DNA from: Bidens hawaiensis
Lineage: Eukaryota; Streptophyta; Magnoliopsida; Asterales; Asteraceae
DNA: 64,000 nucleotides
Direction: 5' to 3'
Assembly (NCBI GenBank): GCA_021521415.1
Contig: JAIQDT010003841.1
Location: forward strand, 124,001 to 188,000
Under the pieces are notes generated by a model. The model made no database searches and was not told where the DNA came from. It saw nothing but the letters and a program-made list of their open reading frames with translations. Each line of letters begins with the position of its first letter. The first letter of the stretch is position 1. A program made the translations under genes and the position numbers. Shown here piece after piece: positions 20,257 to 31,806 of this stretch.

Positions 20257-23200
20257 AAATTTAAAGCTTTTTGAATACCAAAACTAAGTCATTTGAAAAT
20301 TAATTGATCTTTAAGTTGTTTATTTGTCCCCAGCCCCTGACCCTCTTCAGCCCCTGACCCTCTTCAGCCTCACTCCGTCAGCCACTCGTCCTCGTCACTC
20401 CGACCATCGTGGAACGTCGGCAACCTCACTCTGTCAGCCACTCAGCCGTCCCCGTCCTCTTGCCACTGCCTACTCTTACTCGAATCCTCTAATCCTACCA
20501 CTTTGAAGGTAAGTTTACATTCACAATCCATTGTTAAATGTTAATTGTTCTTGACTTCTTGTAAAATGTTAATTGCTCTTGATTGTTAAGTTATTTGTTA
20601 AATTTAGTTTTAGTTTGTTAGATTGTTGGTTTTAATTTGTTAGTTTTTAATTTCTAATGACGGTGTCTCTTTTATTATTTTATCGTATTTTTATTATGTA
20701 ATGAACTTTCTCGAACCATCGAACCGACCCGAACCTTAAACCGACCCGGATTTTTTTATACCCGACTCCATGAAATAGAAACGTCTAAAAGTAGTGCACC
20801 ACCCGGAAAAAAATCCTGGATCCGCCACTGGATGTACTAGACTATTATTAGCATACCTTCCACACAATCACACACAAATACATGACGTTCTTTAAGAAAT
20901 TGTTTTATATTATAAAATGTGAGAACAGTATAAAACATATGTATGTTGTGCATTAAAGATTAAATGAGACAGTGTTAGTTATTTAGTGTAATTGAGGATT
21001 AACTTGTTGATCAGCATATAACAATAGCGACAATTATAAATGTTTCATAAAAACAAACTACTTAATTTTAAAAACGTCATATCATAAAAAATATCTCATC
21101 GTATACGAAAATATACAATCTATATTTGTAATTCATATTAAATAATTTCTTACAAATTAAAGTCTAGAAAGTTAGCATAATAATATTATAATATTACTAT
21201 AATAAATTTATAACCATACTATCTAATATAAACTCCTCAATTTTCAAAATCCCTTTCACCTTCTTCGACAGCCGGTGTTTACACATGGTCAGCTATATGT
21301 GACTTTATCACGAGTGAAGAATAGAGCCGGTGTTAAAATGCTTATATTAGATAAGGAGTGTAATGTTACAAATAAAACTACAAATGTGGTTTATAAGGAA
21401 CTATTTAGTTATTTATGAAATTTTAATTTTCAAGTTTTTTTATTTATCAAATAATTGTAAAACGAAAGTTACTTTGTTGTTTATGAAAAGTATAATGTAT
21501 ATAGTAATTGCAGAACCAATGTTATTTTGGTTGTACTTATGTTGAAGCAACTTTTTGTTTATAATACGTTATAATAACAACTATATATCATGTTATTGTC
21601 TGCACGAGTGTTGTTGTTAAACGTTTTATATATTTCCACCCGTGTCGTACACGGGTCAAAAACCTAGTAGACACATTATAAAAGACCATTCTACATCAAT
21701 ACTTCTTCCATTCTAAATCTTCTTCTATCTCATAGCAAACACACTTATCATAACAATGGCTTTAGGATCAATATTTCTTGTTTTATGTTCATGTTAAATA
21801 TGTGCACTCATGTTGTCTTTCTAATCTTGACCAACCCTACTGTCTTAGTAGTATATATTTGTGTTTATTTCAAATTATAATAACAAACCGTATATGTTGG
21901 TTAGTTTTTTTTAATATTTTAAATCAAATTTACCAAATATACTAATATTTATTTTTATTTGGTTAGACACAAATTTACCAAAGATACTAATAAAACTACA
22001 AATGTTGTATATAAAGAGATTTTCTCAAATTTGTAAATTTAAGACTCTAAACTGATTATTGTTTGTAATATGCATTTAATTTCTTTTTCCCTTTAATTTT
22101 GTATCTTTATTTCAAATAACAAATTTTAGAAGTTCTTATCAATTGAAAATTCTCGTGTATTACACGGGTTCAAAAGTTAGTTTTATATATATATTATATA
22201 CTGGCTTATAGCCATGTGAGGCCATTACCGAATAGGCGTCTAAACCACTCATACTAATAAACTTATCATATATTATTATTAGACAGTCGTTGCGTTTGTT
22301 CTTTTTTAGTTTACAAATAAGATCAAAAGTTGTAGTACTAACCTTGTTTGCTATGTTGTTGAAAAGGTTATCCAATTTTTTATAAAGTCCCACTTCATGG
22401 ACTTGCATGGGTTTATTCCATAGAAATTAATTCAATATTGGTCATTTACGTTTGTGTCCGTTTACATTTAGTCATGTATGTGTCTGTTATCGGCACATAC
22501 ATGAACCGATACCTTATGTTTGTGTCCGTTTACATTTAGTCATGTATGTTCGTTTATATTTGTTCAATAATGTTTATTTATGTTTGTTTAGCTTATTAAC
22601 GAACGAATATAAACGAACGCGAATATGTTCATTTTTTAAACGACGAATATGAACTGAGTTAGGAGTCATGTGGGTTATCTGTATATAAGTTTGCTTTATA
22701 CAACGCGCATGATATTACAAATCTTTGGTTTTCAAAACATGGATACCTTATGTTTGTGTCCATTTACATTTAGTCGTGTATGTTCGTTTATATTTGTTCA
22801 ATAATGTTTATTTATGTTTGTTTAGCTTATTAGCGAACGAATATAAACGAACACGAATATGTTCATTTTTTAAACGACGAATATGAACACAAACATTTGT
22901 CTGATCAAGTATTTGATTAAAGTTAAATGAACGAACATGAACAATGGCATGTCCGTGTCCGTTTACATGCCTACATTGATAATATAACTAAACAAAAAAG
23001 ATTGGGGGTTTAGTATTGTTACCTTTAATGGTTTGGACTTATCATGGCGAATGGACAACTATCATTTCTCTATATTGTCTCTCACATGAGTCATTATATC
23101 TCTCAAACCATCTTTTATATGGCAACGCCATAGGTGGCACTAACACAGTATATATACACCATTGACAAGTTATCCAAATTTTATGAATTTCCACCAAATC

Positions 23201-23542
23201 ATACGGGTTGTTTACACTATATAACTCGTATGACATGTCAAAAATGGTAATACATAAGGGTGTTATACGAACATATGTGGTATAACTTTACTAAAACTAG
23301 CTAATGTGACATTAGTACGTCACTTTGTTGAGTTAGGAGTCATGTGGGTTATCTATATATAAGTTTGCTTTATACAACGCGCATGATATTACAAATCTTT
23401 TGTTTGCAAAAGTCATATACATTGTATGGTCTTATACGATTCGTATAATAGGACACACGTTTTATAATATAAATAAATTTGAGTTAATAGATGTCATTTT
23501 ATGGCTTTAAAATCTCACTAATGTTGAAAAAGAGAGAGCAAA

Positions 23543-26456
23543 GAAACGGTTGGGGATGAGTAAATAGGACCACGAATAATTCATTTGTGTCCGTCCAAGG
23601 AAACCATCTTTGTCTTCTTTTGGCAATAATTGTTAATTGGCATTCAATATGCAAACCAACCACACCATAATATCCTTGCCCGATTCCTCGTAGAGTATAT
23701 TCACGTAGTTATTAATTTTGGTACCAAAATATTTATAACCTTGATGTACTAGACTATTATTAGCATACCTTCCACACAATCACACACAAATACATGACGT
23801 TCTTTAAGAAATTGTTTTATATTATAAAATGTGAGAACAGTATAAAACATATGTATGTTGTGCATTAAAGATTAAATGAGACAGTGTTAGTTATTTAGTG
23901 TAATTGAGGATTAACTTGTTGATCAGCATATAACAATAGCGACAATTATAAATGTTTCATAAAAACAAACTACTTAATTTTAAAAACGTCATATCATAAA
24001 AAATATCTCATCGTATACGAAAATATACAATCTATATTTGTAATTCATATTAAATAATTTCTTACAAATTAAAGTCTAGAAAGTTAGCATAATAATATTA
24101 TAATATTACTATAATAAATTTATAACCATACTATCTAATATAAACTCCTCAATTTTCAAAATCCCTTTCACCTTCTTCGACAGCCGGTGTTTACACATGG
24201 TCAGCTATATGTGACTTTATCACGAGTGAAGAATAGAGCCGGTGTTAAAATGCTTATATTAGATAAGGAGTGTAATGTTACAAATAAAACTACAAATGTG
24301 GTTTATAAGGAACTATTTAGTTATTTATGAAATTTTAATTTTCAAGTTTTTTTATTTATCAAATAATTGTAAAACGAAAGTTACTTTGTTGTTTATGAAA
24401 AGTATTATGTATATAGTAATTGCAGAACCAATGTTAGTTTGGTTGTACTTATGTTGAAGCAACTTTTTGTTTATAATACGTTATAATAACAACTATATAT
24501 CATGTTATTGTCTGCACGAGTGTTGTTGTTAAACGTTTTATATATTTCCACCCGTGTCGTACACGGGTCAAAAACCTAGTAGACACATTATAAAAGACCA
24601 TTCTACATCAATACTTCTTCCATTCTAAATCTTCTTCTATCTCATAGCAAACACACTTATCATAACAATGGCTTTAGGATCAATATTTCTTGTTTTATGT
24701 TCATGTTAAATATGTGCACTCATGTTGTCTTTCTAATCTTGACCAACCCTACTGTCTTAGTAGTATATATTTGTGTTTATTTCAAATTATAATAACAAAC
24801 CGTATATGTTGGTTAGTTTTTTTTAATATTTTAAATCAAATTTACCAAATATACTAATATTTATTTTTATTTGGTTAGACACAAATTTACCAAAGATACT
24901 AATAAAACTACAAATGTTGTATATAAAGAGATTTTCTCAAATTTGTAAATTTAAGACTCTAAACTGATTATTGTTTGTAATATGCATTTAATTTCTTTTT
25001 CCCTTTAATTTTGTATCTTTATTTCAAATAACAAATTTTAGAAGTTCTTATCAATTGAAAATTCTCGTGTATTACACGGGTTCAAAAGTTAGTTTTATAT
25101 ATATATTATATACTGGCTTATAGCCATGTGAGGCCATTACCGAATAGGCGTCTAAACCACTCATACTAATAAACTTATCATATATTATTATTAGACAGTC
25201 GTTGCGTTTGTTCTTTTTTAGTTTACAAATAAGATCAAAAGTTGTAGTACTAACCTTGTTTGCTATGTTGTTGAAAAGGTTATCCAATTTTTTATAAAGT
25301 CCCACTTCATGGACTTGCATGGGTTTATTCCATAGAAATTAATTCAATATTGGTCATTTACGTTTGTGTCCGTTTACATTTAGTCATGTATGTGTCTGTT
25401 ATCGGCACATACATGAACCGATACCTTATGTTTGTGTCCGTTTACATTTAGTCATGTATGTTCGTTTATATTTGTTCAATAATGTTTATTTATGTTTGTT
25501 TAGCTTATTAACGAACGAATATAAACGAACGCGAATATGTTCATTTTTTAAACGACGAATATGAACTGAGTTAGGAGTCATGTGGGTTATCTGTATATAA
25601 GTTTGCTTTATACAACGCGCATGATATTACAAATCTTTGGTTTTCAAAACATGGATACCTTATGTTTGTGTCCATTTACATTTAGTCGTGTATGTTCGTT
25701 TATATTTGTTCAATAATGTTTATTTATGTTTGTTTAGCTTATTAGCGAACGAATATAAACGAACACGAATATGTTCATTTTTTAAACGACGAATATGAAC
25801 ACAAACATTTGTCTGATCAAGTATTTGATTAAAGTTAAATGAACGAACATGAACAATGGCATGTCCGTGTCCGTTTACATGCCTACATTGATAATATAAC
25901 TAAACAAAAAAGATTGGGGGTTTAGTATTGTTACCTTTAATGGTTTGGACTTATCATGGCGAATGGACAACTATCATTTCTCTATATTGTCTCTCACATG
26001 AGTCATTATATCTCTCAAACCATCTTTTATATGGCAACGCCATAGGTAGACCACTAACACAGTATATATACACCATTGACAAGTTATCCAGATTTTATGA
26101 ATTTCCACCAAATCATACGGGTTGTTTACACTATATAACTCGTATGACATGTCAAAAATGGTAATACATAAGGGTGTTATACGAACATATGTGGTATAAC
26201 TTTACTAAAACTAGCTAATGTGACATTAGTACGTCACTTTGTTGAGTTAGGAGTCATGTGGGTTATCTATATATAAGTTTGCTTTATACAACGCGCATGA
26301 TATTACAAATCTTTTGTTTGCAAAAGTCATATACATTGTATGGTCTTATACGATTCGTATAATAGGACACGCGTTTTATAATATAAATAAATTTGAGTTA
26401 ATAGATGTCATTTTATGGCTTTAAAATCTCACTAATGTTGAAAAAGAGAGAGCAAA
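23543..26456 (+). repeat. Array unit 4
   Basis: Complete unit, 2914 bp: helicase tail 24184-24330, terminus 24551-24579. Shares CCAATGTTAGTTTGGTTG after the helicase tail with unit 5, whereas units 1 and 3 have CCAATGTTATTTTGGTTG. Near its end it has GGACACGCG, shared with unit 5. Confidence 0.9.
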
Positions 26457-29369
26457 GAAACGGTCGGGGATGAGTAAATAGGACCACGAATAATTCATTT
26501 GTGTCCATCCAATGAAACCATCTTTGTCTTCTTTTGGCAATAATTGTTAATTGGCATTAATATGCAAACCAACCACACCATAGTATCCTTGCCCGATTCC
26601 TCGTACAGTATATTCACGTAGTTATTGATTTTGGTACCAAAATATTTATAACCTTGATGTACTAGACTATTATTAGCATACCTTCCACACAATCACACAC
26701 AAATACATGACGTTCTTTAAGAAATTGTTTTATATTATAAAATGTGAGAACAGTATAAAACATATGTATGTTGTGCATTAAAGATTAAATGAGACAGTGT
26801 TAGTTATTTAGTGTAATTGAGGATTAACTTGTTGATCAGCATATAACAATAGCGACAATTATAAATGTTTCATAAAAACAAACTACTTAATTTTAAAAAC
26901 GTCATATCATAAAAAATATCTCATCGTATACGAAAATATACAATCTATATTTGTAATTCATATTAAATAATTTCTTACAAATTAAAGTCTAGAAAGTTAG
27001 CATAATAATATTATAATATTACTATAATAAATTTATAACCATACTATCTAATATAAACTCCTCAATTTTCAAAATCCCTTTCACCTTCTTCGACAGCCGG
27101 TGTTTACACATGGTCAGCTATATGTGACTTTATCACGAGTGAAGAATAGAGCCGGTGTTAAAATGCTTATATTAGATAAGGAGTGTAATGTTACAAATAA
27201 AACTACAAATGTGGTTTATAAGGAACTATTTAGTTATTTATGAAATTTTAATTTTCAAGTTTTTTTATTTATCAAATAATTGTAAAACGAAAGTTACTTT
27301 GTTGTTTATGAAAAGTATTATGTATATAGTAATTGCAGAACCAATGTTAGTTTGGTTGTACTTATGTTGAAGCAACTTTTTGTTTATAATACGTTATAAT
27401 AACAACTATATATCATGTTATTGTCTGCACGAGTGTTGTTGTTAAACGTTTTATATATTTCCACCCGTGTCGTACACGGGTCAAAAACCTAGTAGACACA
27501 TTATAAAAGACCATTCTACATCAATACTTCTTCCATTCTAAATCTTCTTCTATCTCATAGCAAACACACTTATCATAACAATGGCTTTAGGATCAATATT
27601 TCTTGTTTTATGTTCATGTTAAATATGTGCACTCATGTTGTCTTTCTAATCTTGACCAACCCTACTGTCTTAGTAGTATATATTTGTGTTTATTTCAAAT
27701 TATAATAACAAACCGTATATGTTGGTTAGTTTTTTTTAATATTTTAAATCAAATTTACCAAATATACTAATATTTATTTTTATTTGGTTAGACACAAATT
27801 TACCAAAGATACTAATAAAACTACAAATGTTGTATATAAAGAGATTTTCTCAAATTTGTAAATTTAAGACTCTAAACTGATTATTGTTTGTAATATGCAT
27901 TTAATTTCTTTTTCCCTTTAATTTTGTATCTTTATTTCAAATAACAAATTTTAGAAGTTCTTATCAATTGAAAATTCTCGTGTATTACACGGGTTCAAAA
28001 GTTAGTTTTATATATATATTATATACTGGCTTATAGCCATGTGAGGCCATTACCGAATAGGCGTCTAAACCACTCATACTAATAAACTTATCATATATTA
28101 TTATTAGACAGTCGTTGCGTTTGTTCTTTTTTAGTTTACAAATAAGATCAAAAGTTGTAGTACTAACCTTGTTTGCTATGTTGTTGAAAAGGTTATCCAA
28201 TTTTTTATAAAGTCCCACTTCATGGACTTGCATGGGTTTATTCCATAGAAATTAATTCAATATTGGTCATTTACGTTTGTGTCCGTTTACATTTAGTCAT
28301 GTATGTGTCTGTTATCGGCACATACATGAACCGATACCTTATGTTTGTGTCCGTTTACATTTAGTCATGTATGTTCATTTATATTTGTTCAATAATGTTT
28401 ATTTATGTTTGTTTAGCTTATTAACGAACGAATATAAACGAACGCGAATATGTTCATTTTTTAAACGACGAATATGAACTGAGTTAGGAGTCATGTGGGT
28501 TATCTGTATATAAGTTTGCTTTATACAACGCGCATGATATTACAAATCTTTGGTTTTCAAAACATGGATACCTTATGTTTGTGTCCATTTACATTTAGTC
28601 GTGTATGTTCGTTTATATTTGTTCAATAATGTTTATTTATGTTTGTTTAGCTTATTAGCGAACGAATATAAACGAACACGAATATGTTCATTTTTTAAAC
28701 GACGAATATGAACACAAACATTTGTCTGATCAAGTATTTGATTAAAGTTAAATGAACGAACATGAACAATGGCATGTCCGTGTCCGTTTACATGCCTACA
28801 TTGATAATATAACTAAACAAAAAAGATTGGGGGTTTAGTATTGTTACCTTTAATGGTTTGGACTTATCATGGCGAATGGACAACTATCATTTCTCTATAT
28901 TGTCTCTCACATGAGTCATTATATCTCTCAAACCATCTTTTATATGGCAACGCCATAGGTAGACCACTAACACAGTATATATACACCATTGACAAGTTAT
29001 CCAGATTTTATGAATTTCCACCAAATCATACGGGTTGTTTACACTATATAACTCGTATGACATGTCAAAAATGGTAATACATAAGGGTGTTATACGAACA
29101 TATGTGGTATAACTTTACTAAAACTAGCTAATGTGACATTAGTACGTCACTTTGTTGAGTTAGGAGTCATGTGGGTTATCTATATATAAGTTTGCTTTAT
29201 ACAACGCGCATGATATTACAAATCTTTTGTTTGCAAAAGTCATATACATTGTATGGTCTTATACGATTCGTATAATAGGACACGCGTTTTATAATATAAA
29301 TAAATTTGAGTTAATAGATGTCATTTTATGGCTTTAAAATCTCACTAATGTTGAAAAAGAGAGAGCAAA
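26457..29369 (+). repeat. Array unit 5
   Basis: Complete unit, 2913 bp: helicase tail 27097-27243, terminus 27464-27492. Its first ~200 bp carry a set of changes shared only with unit 6 (CGGTCGGGG, CCATCCAATGAAACC, GGCATTAATATGC, CATAGTATCC). Private: GTATGTTCATTTATATTTG in the first A repeat. Confidence 0.9.
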
Positions 29370-29763
29370 GAAACGGTCGGGGATGAGTAAATAGGACCAC
29401 GAATAATTCATTTGTGTCCATCCAATGAAACCATCTTTGTCTTCTTTTGGCAATAATTGTTAATTGGCATTAATATGCAAACCAACCACACCATAGTATC
29501 CTTGCCCGATTCCTCGTACAGTATATTCACGTAGTTATTGATTTTGGTACCAAAACATTAATGTTTATATTTATAACCTTGATGTACTAGACTATTATTA
29601 GCATACCTTCCACACAATCACACACAAATATATGACGTTCTTTAAGAAATTGTTTTATATTATAAAATGTGAGAACAGTATAAAACATATGTATGTTGTG
29701 CATTAAAGATTAAATGAGATAGTGTTAGTTATTTAGTGTAATTGAGGATTAACTTGTTGATCA
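29370..29763 (+). repeat. Array unit 6, partial
   Basis: First ~394 bp of a unit, then an abrupt switch from GTTGATCA into non-array DNA. It has a small private insertion near 29554 (AAAACATTAATGTTTATATT where unit 5 has AAAATATTTAT). Marks the right end of the array. Confidence 0.9.
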
Positions 29764-31806
29764 AATTCATTGTAATTTGAATCTAAATAAGTCGAAAGCG
29801 ATATGTACATTTATTTGATCTTATTATAATTTATAGTCATATTGGTACTTGCAGGCGAAACCCCTAAGCTATGGGGGTTCTAAGGTGGCAACGCCCCTGG
29901 TAGCAACGTCCAATGGGTTGTAGCCCCTCGCAGGGTCTAAGGGACAGAGCCCCTGGCTGGGGTCGAGTTGCTACCTGCCAGGTCCGAGGGGCAGACTCCT
30001 AACCCTAATATACTGTATCTTGATCAAACGATTTCTTCTTATGGTTCATCAAAACACATACAAATATACATATTCGTTTCTTGCTCTCAATATGAGTTTT
30101 ATCCGGTCAAGACATTTGAGAACCACAAATAGTTTTGATCTGAAAGTGTTTCACGGCTCTCAGATATCCAAAATAACCCGTTTTTTGTACAATTTCCCCA
30201 ACAAATAGAGGGTAGGCAGTCATGTAACCCCAGCATGTGTAACACTTAAAACAAGAGTTACAAGTGTATTATACAGTTTACACAGTTCTCAACATAAAAT
30301 ATCAAACAAAAAGTGTTGCATTATGCGCCAAAAACACATTTGTGGTATTTGATAACACGCATTCGACTGTTTTGATATCGTATTAACAATTGCAACCTTA
30401 CTTATAATTACTGAAGTACAAAACACACACATGTGATAATTAAGAAGAACAAAAAGTGGGGTGATTCTTTTTACGTGGTTGTGGTATAGGACAACGTTAG
30501 TAAAGTACTAAAGTTTTGAAGCATATGGTGTTATTCTAATATAGTCACGTGTGAAGGTCCACAACACACCCTTCCTATCGTAGTTAAATCTGCAATGCAT
30601 GCCAGGTTGTCCCGACGCGTGTTTATAACCAGAATGAAATGACCGGGAACAGACTACAAAACCAGTAAACAACTTCATTCGAATAGCTCAGTTACCATTT
30701 AGACCAGTTGAACTGGCGAACGGGACATGATTTAAAAATTTTTTACTTCTAAAATCCCAAGTTAGTATTTCTCGTATTTTGTTAATACTGCAAATCCACA
30801 CAAAAAAATAAAGTGGTTCCACAATTTTTTTTAAATTAGGTATATGCTAACTTTTAAATTATTTATGACATCATCCGTTTATTACACCGATCCAACTAGG
30901 AGACCAATAAGGTAGACGGTTCGACGAGTAGTTCATTAAAAAAAACATCGAACACCCCATTTTACCTGGCATGTTTTGCTTTTTCTGCCGTCTATTCTGT
31001 CTGTCATTTCCATAGATTTGGGAATCTATTATGTATTATTTGTTCATACACGTGTTCATTCTAACAAAATTTGTATACTGTTGTTGCATCATTTGTCCAT
31101 ATACCTCACAAAGTTACAATTTTGTCACATTGTTCAACAAAGGGGGCATGTCCAGCTGTCGACGTTGCTCGATTCACTTTTTGGCATGCGGATATGCATA
31201 AAGTGGAAGGATGTGCACGGGTCGGTTTACGTTGATTTTGGATTCAAACCGAACCCAAACTGATATGCATAAAGTGGACCAAGGGTGTGCATGGATGTGT
31301 TTGGCTTGGTTTTGGATTCAAACTGAATCAAAACCAAAATGTCAGCTTCAGGAAAGGTCCGGACCGTCTGGTTTCTTTTTTACGTATTAGTTTGGTTTGA
31401 TAATGCGCTAGTTTTCAGTTTTACATTTACGCTTGAATTGTTCGAAATTTTTACTCAACATAATGAATTTAGATCTAAAACTCTTGGCCTAAAATTTGTT
31501 AATCAAATCAAGCCTAAAATTTGGGCCATAAAACCATAATTCAAAATAATAAATGTGGACCCAAACTATAATTAAGCAGTCCCAAACCAATAAATGAGAA
31601 AATACCATATATACACAAACACATACCACAAATTAAAAAAAATCAAGTGTATTCACACGATAAATACGTACATATATACACGTATACATAAATATCACAC
31701 AATAAATAACAAGATCAGGGTGTTGTTTATCTATAGTGAGGTTTCAAGAGCCATATATAATCACACAACAAATAAGAAAAACTCATATACCAAGTAATAA
31801 AAGAAA
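29764..31806. other. Intergenic, with a short GC-rich repeat block
   Basis: No gene seen. 29851-30000 is strikingly GC-rich for the region and is built of CCCCT/GGGG phrases such as GGCAACGCCCCTGG and GACAGAGCCCCTGGC, looking like an LTR or other dispersed repeat fragment of unknown family. 31190-31330 repeats ATATGCATAAAGTGGA and GTTTGGCTTGG/GATTCAAAC phrases typical of degenerate plant MITEs. Confidence 0.4.

Larger units (their letters stand above)
19601..20830. mobile_element. Non-autonomous hAT-type transposon with captured gene sequence
   Basis: Terminal inverted repeats: left CAGGGGCGGATCTATAG, right end complement CAGTGGCGGATCCAGGA. Perfect 8-bp target duplication GATGTACT at 19593-19600 and 20831-20838; the uninterrupted site reads TTGATGTACTAGAC in the other units. 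CAGGG-type termini with 8-bp duplications define hAT elements. No transposase frame is present. Internal features: a hairpin GGGTGGTTCCGAGGAACCACCC (about 19625), an ERF-like exon fragment (19875-20063), a (TA)n run (20216-20254) and a C-rich segment (20325-20510) ending in AAGGTAAGTT, which looks like a second captured exon. Confidence 0.9.
19393..23542 (+). repeat. Array unit 3, interrupted by a hAT element
   Basis: Same content as the other units (helicase tail 21272-21418, terminus 21639-21667) but with a 1230-bp insertion at 19601 plus an 8-bp duplication. Also carries a short deletion at about 23133 (GGTGGCACTAAC for GGTAGACCACTAAC). From here on units have TTAGCGAACG in the second A repeat. 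Confidence 0.9.
13569..29763. repeat. Tandem array: five full and one partial ~2.91-kb Helitron-derived units
   Basis: Unit starts, marked by GAAACGGTTGGGG or GAAACGGTCGGGG, fall at 13569, 16479, 19393, 23543, 26457 and 29370. The spacing is 2910-2914 bp once the 1238-bp insertion in unit 3 is removed. Units differ by only scattered substitutions and short indels, so the array is young. The sixth unit stops after ~394 bp where GTTGATCA continues into unrelated sequence. Small open frames of 60-82 codons recur in every unit only because the DNA is repeated. I see no intact gene. Growth by unequal crossing-over is the simplest explanation. Confidence 0.95.
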
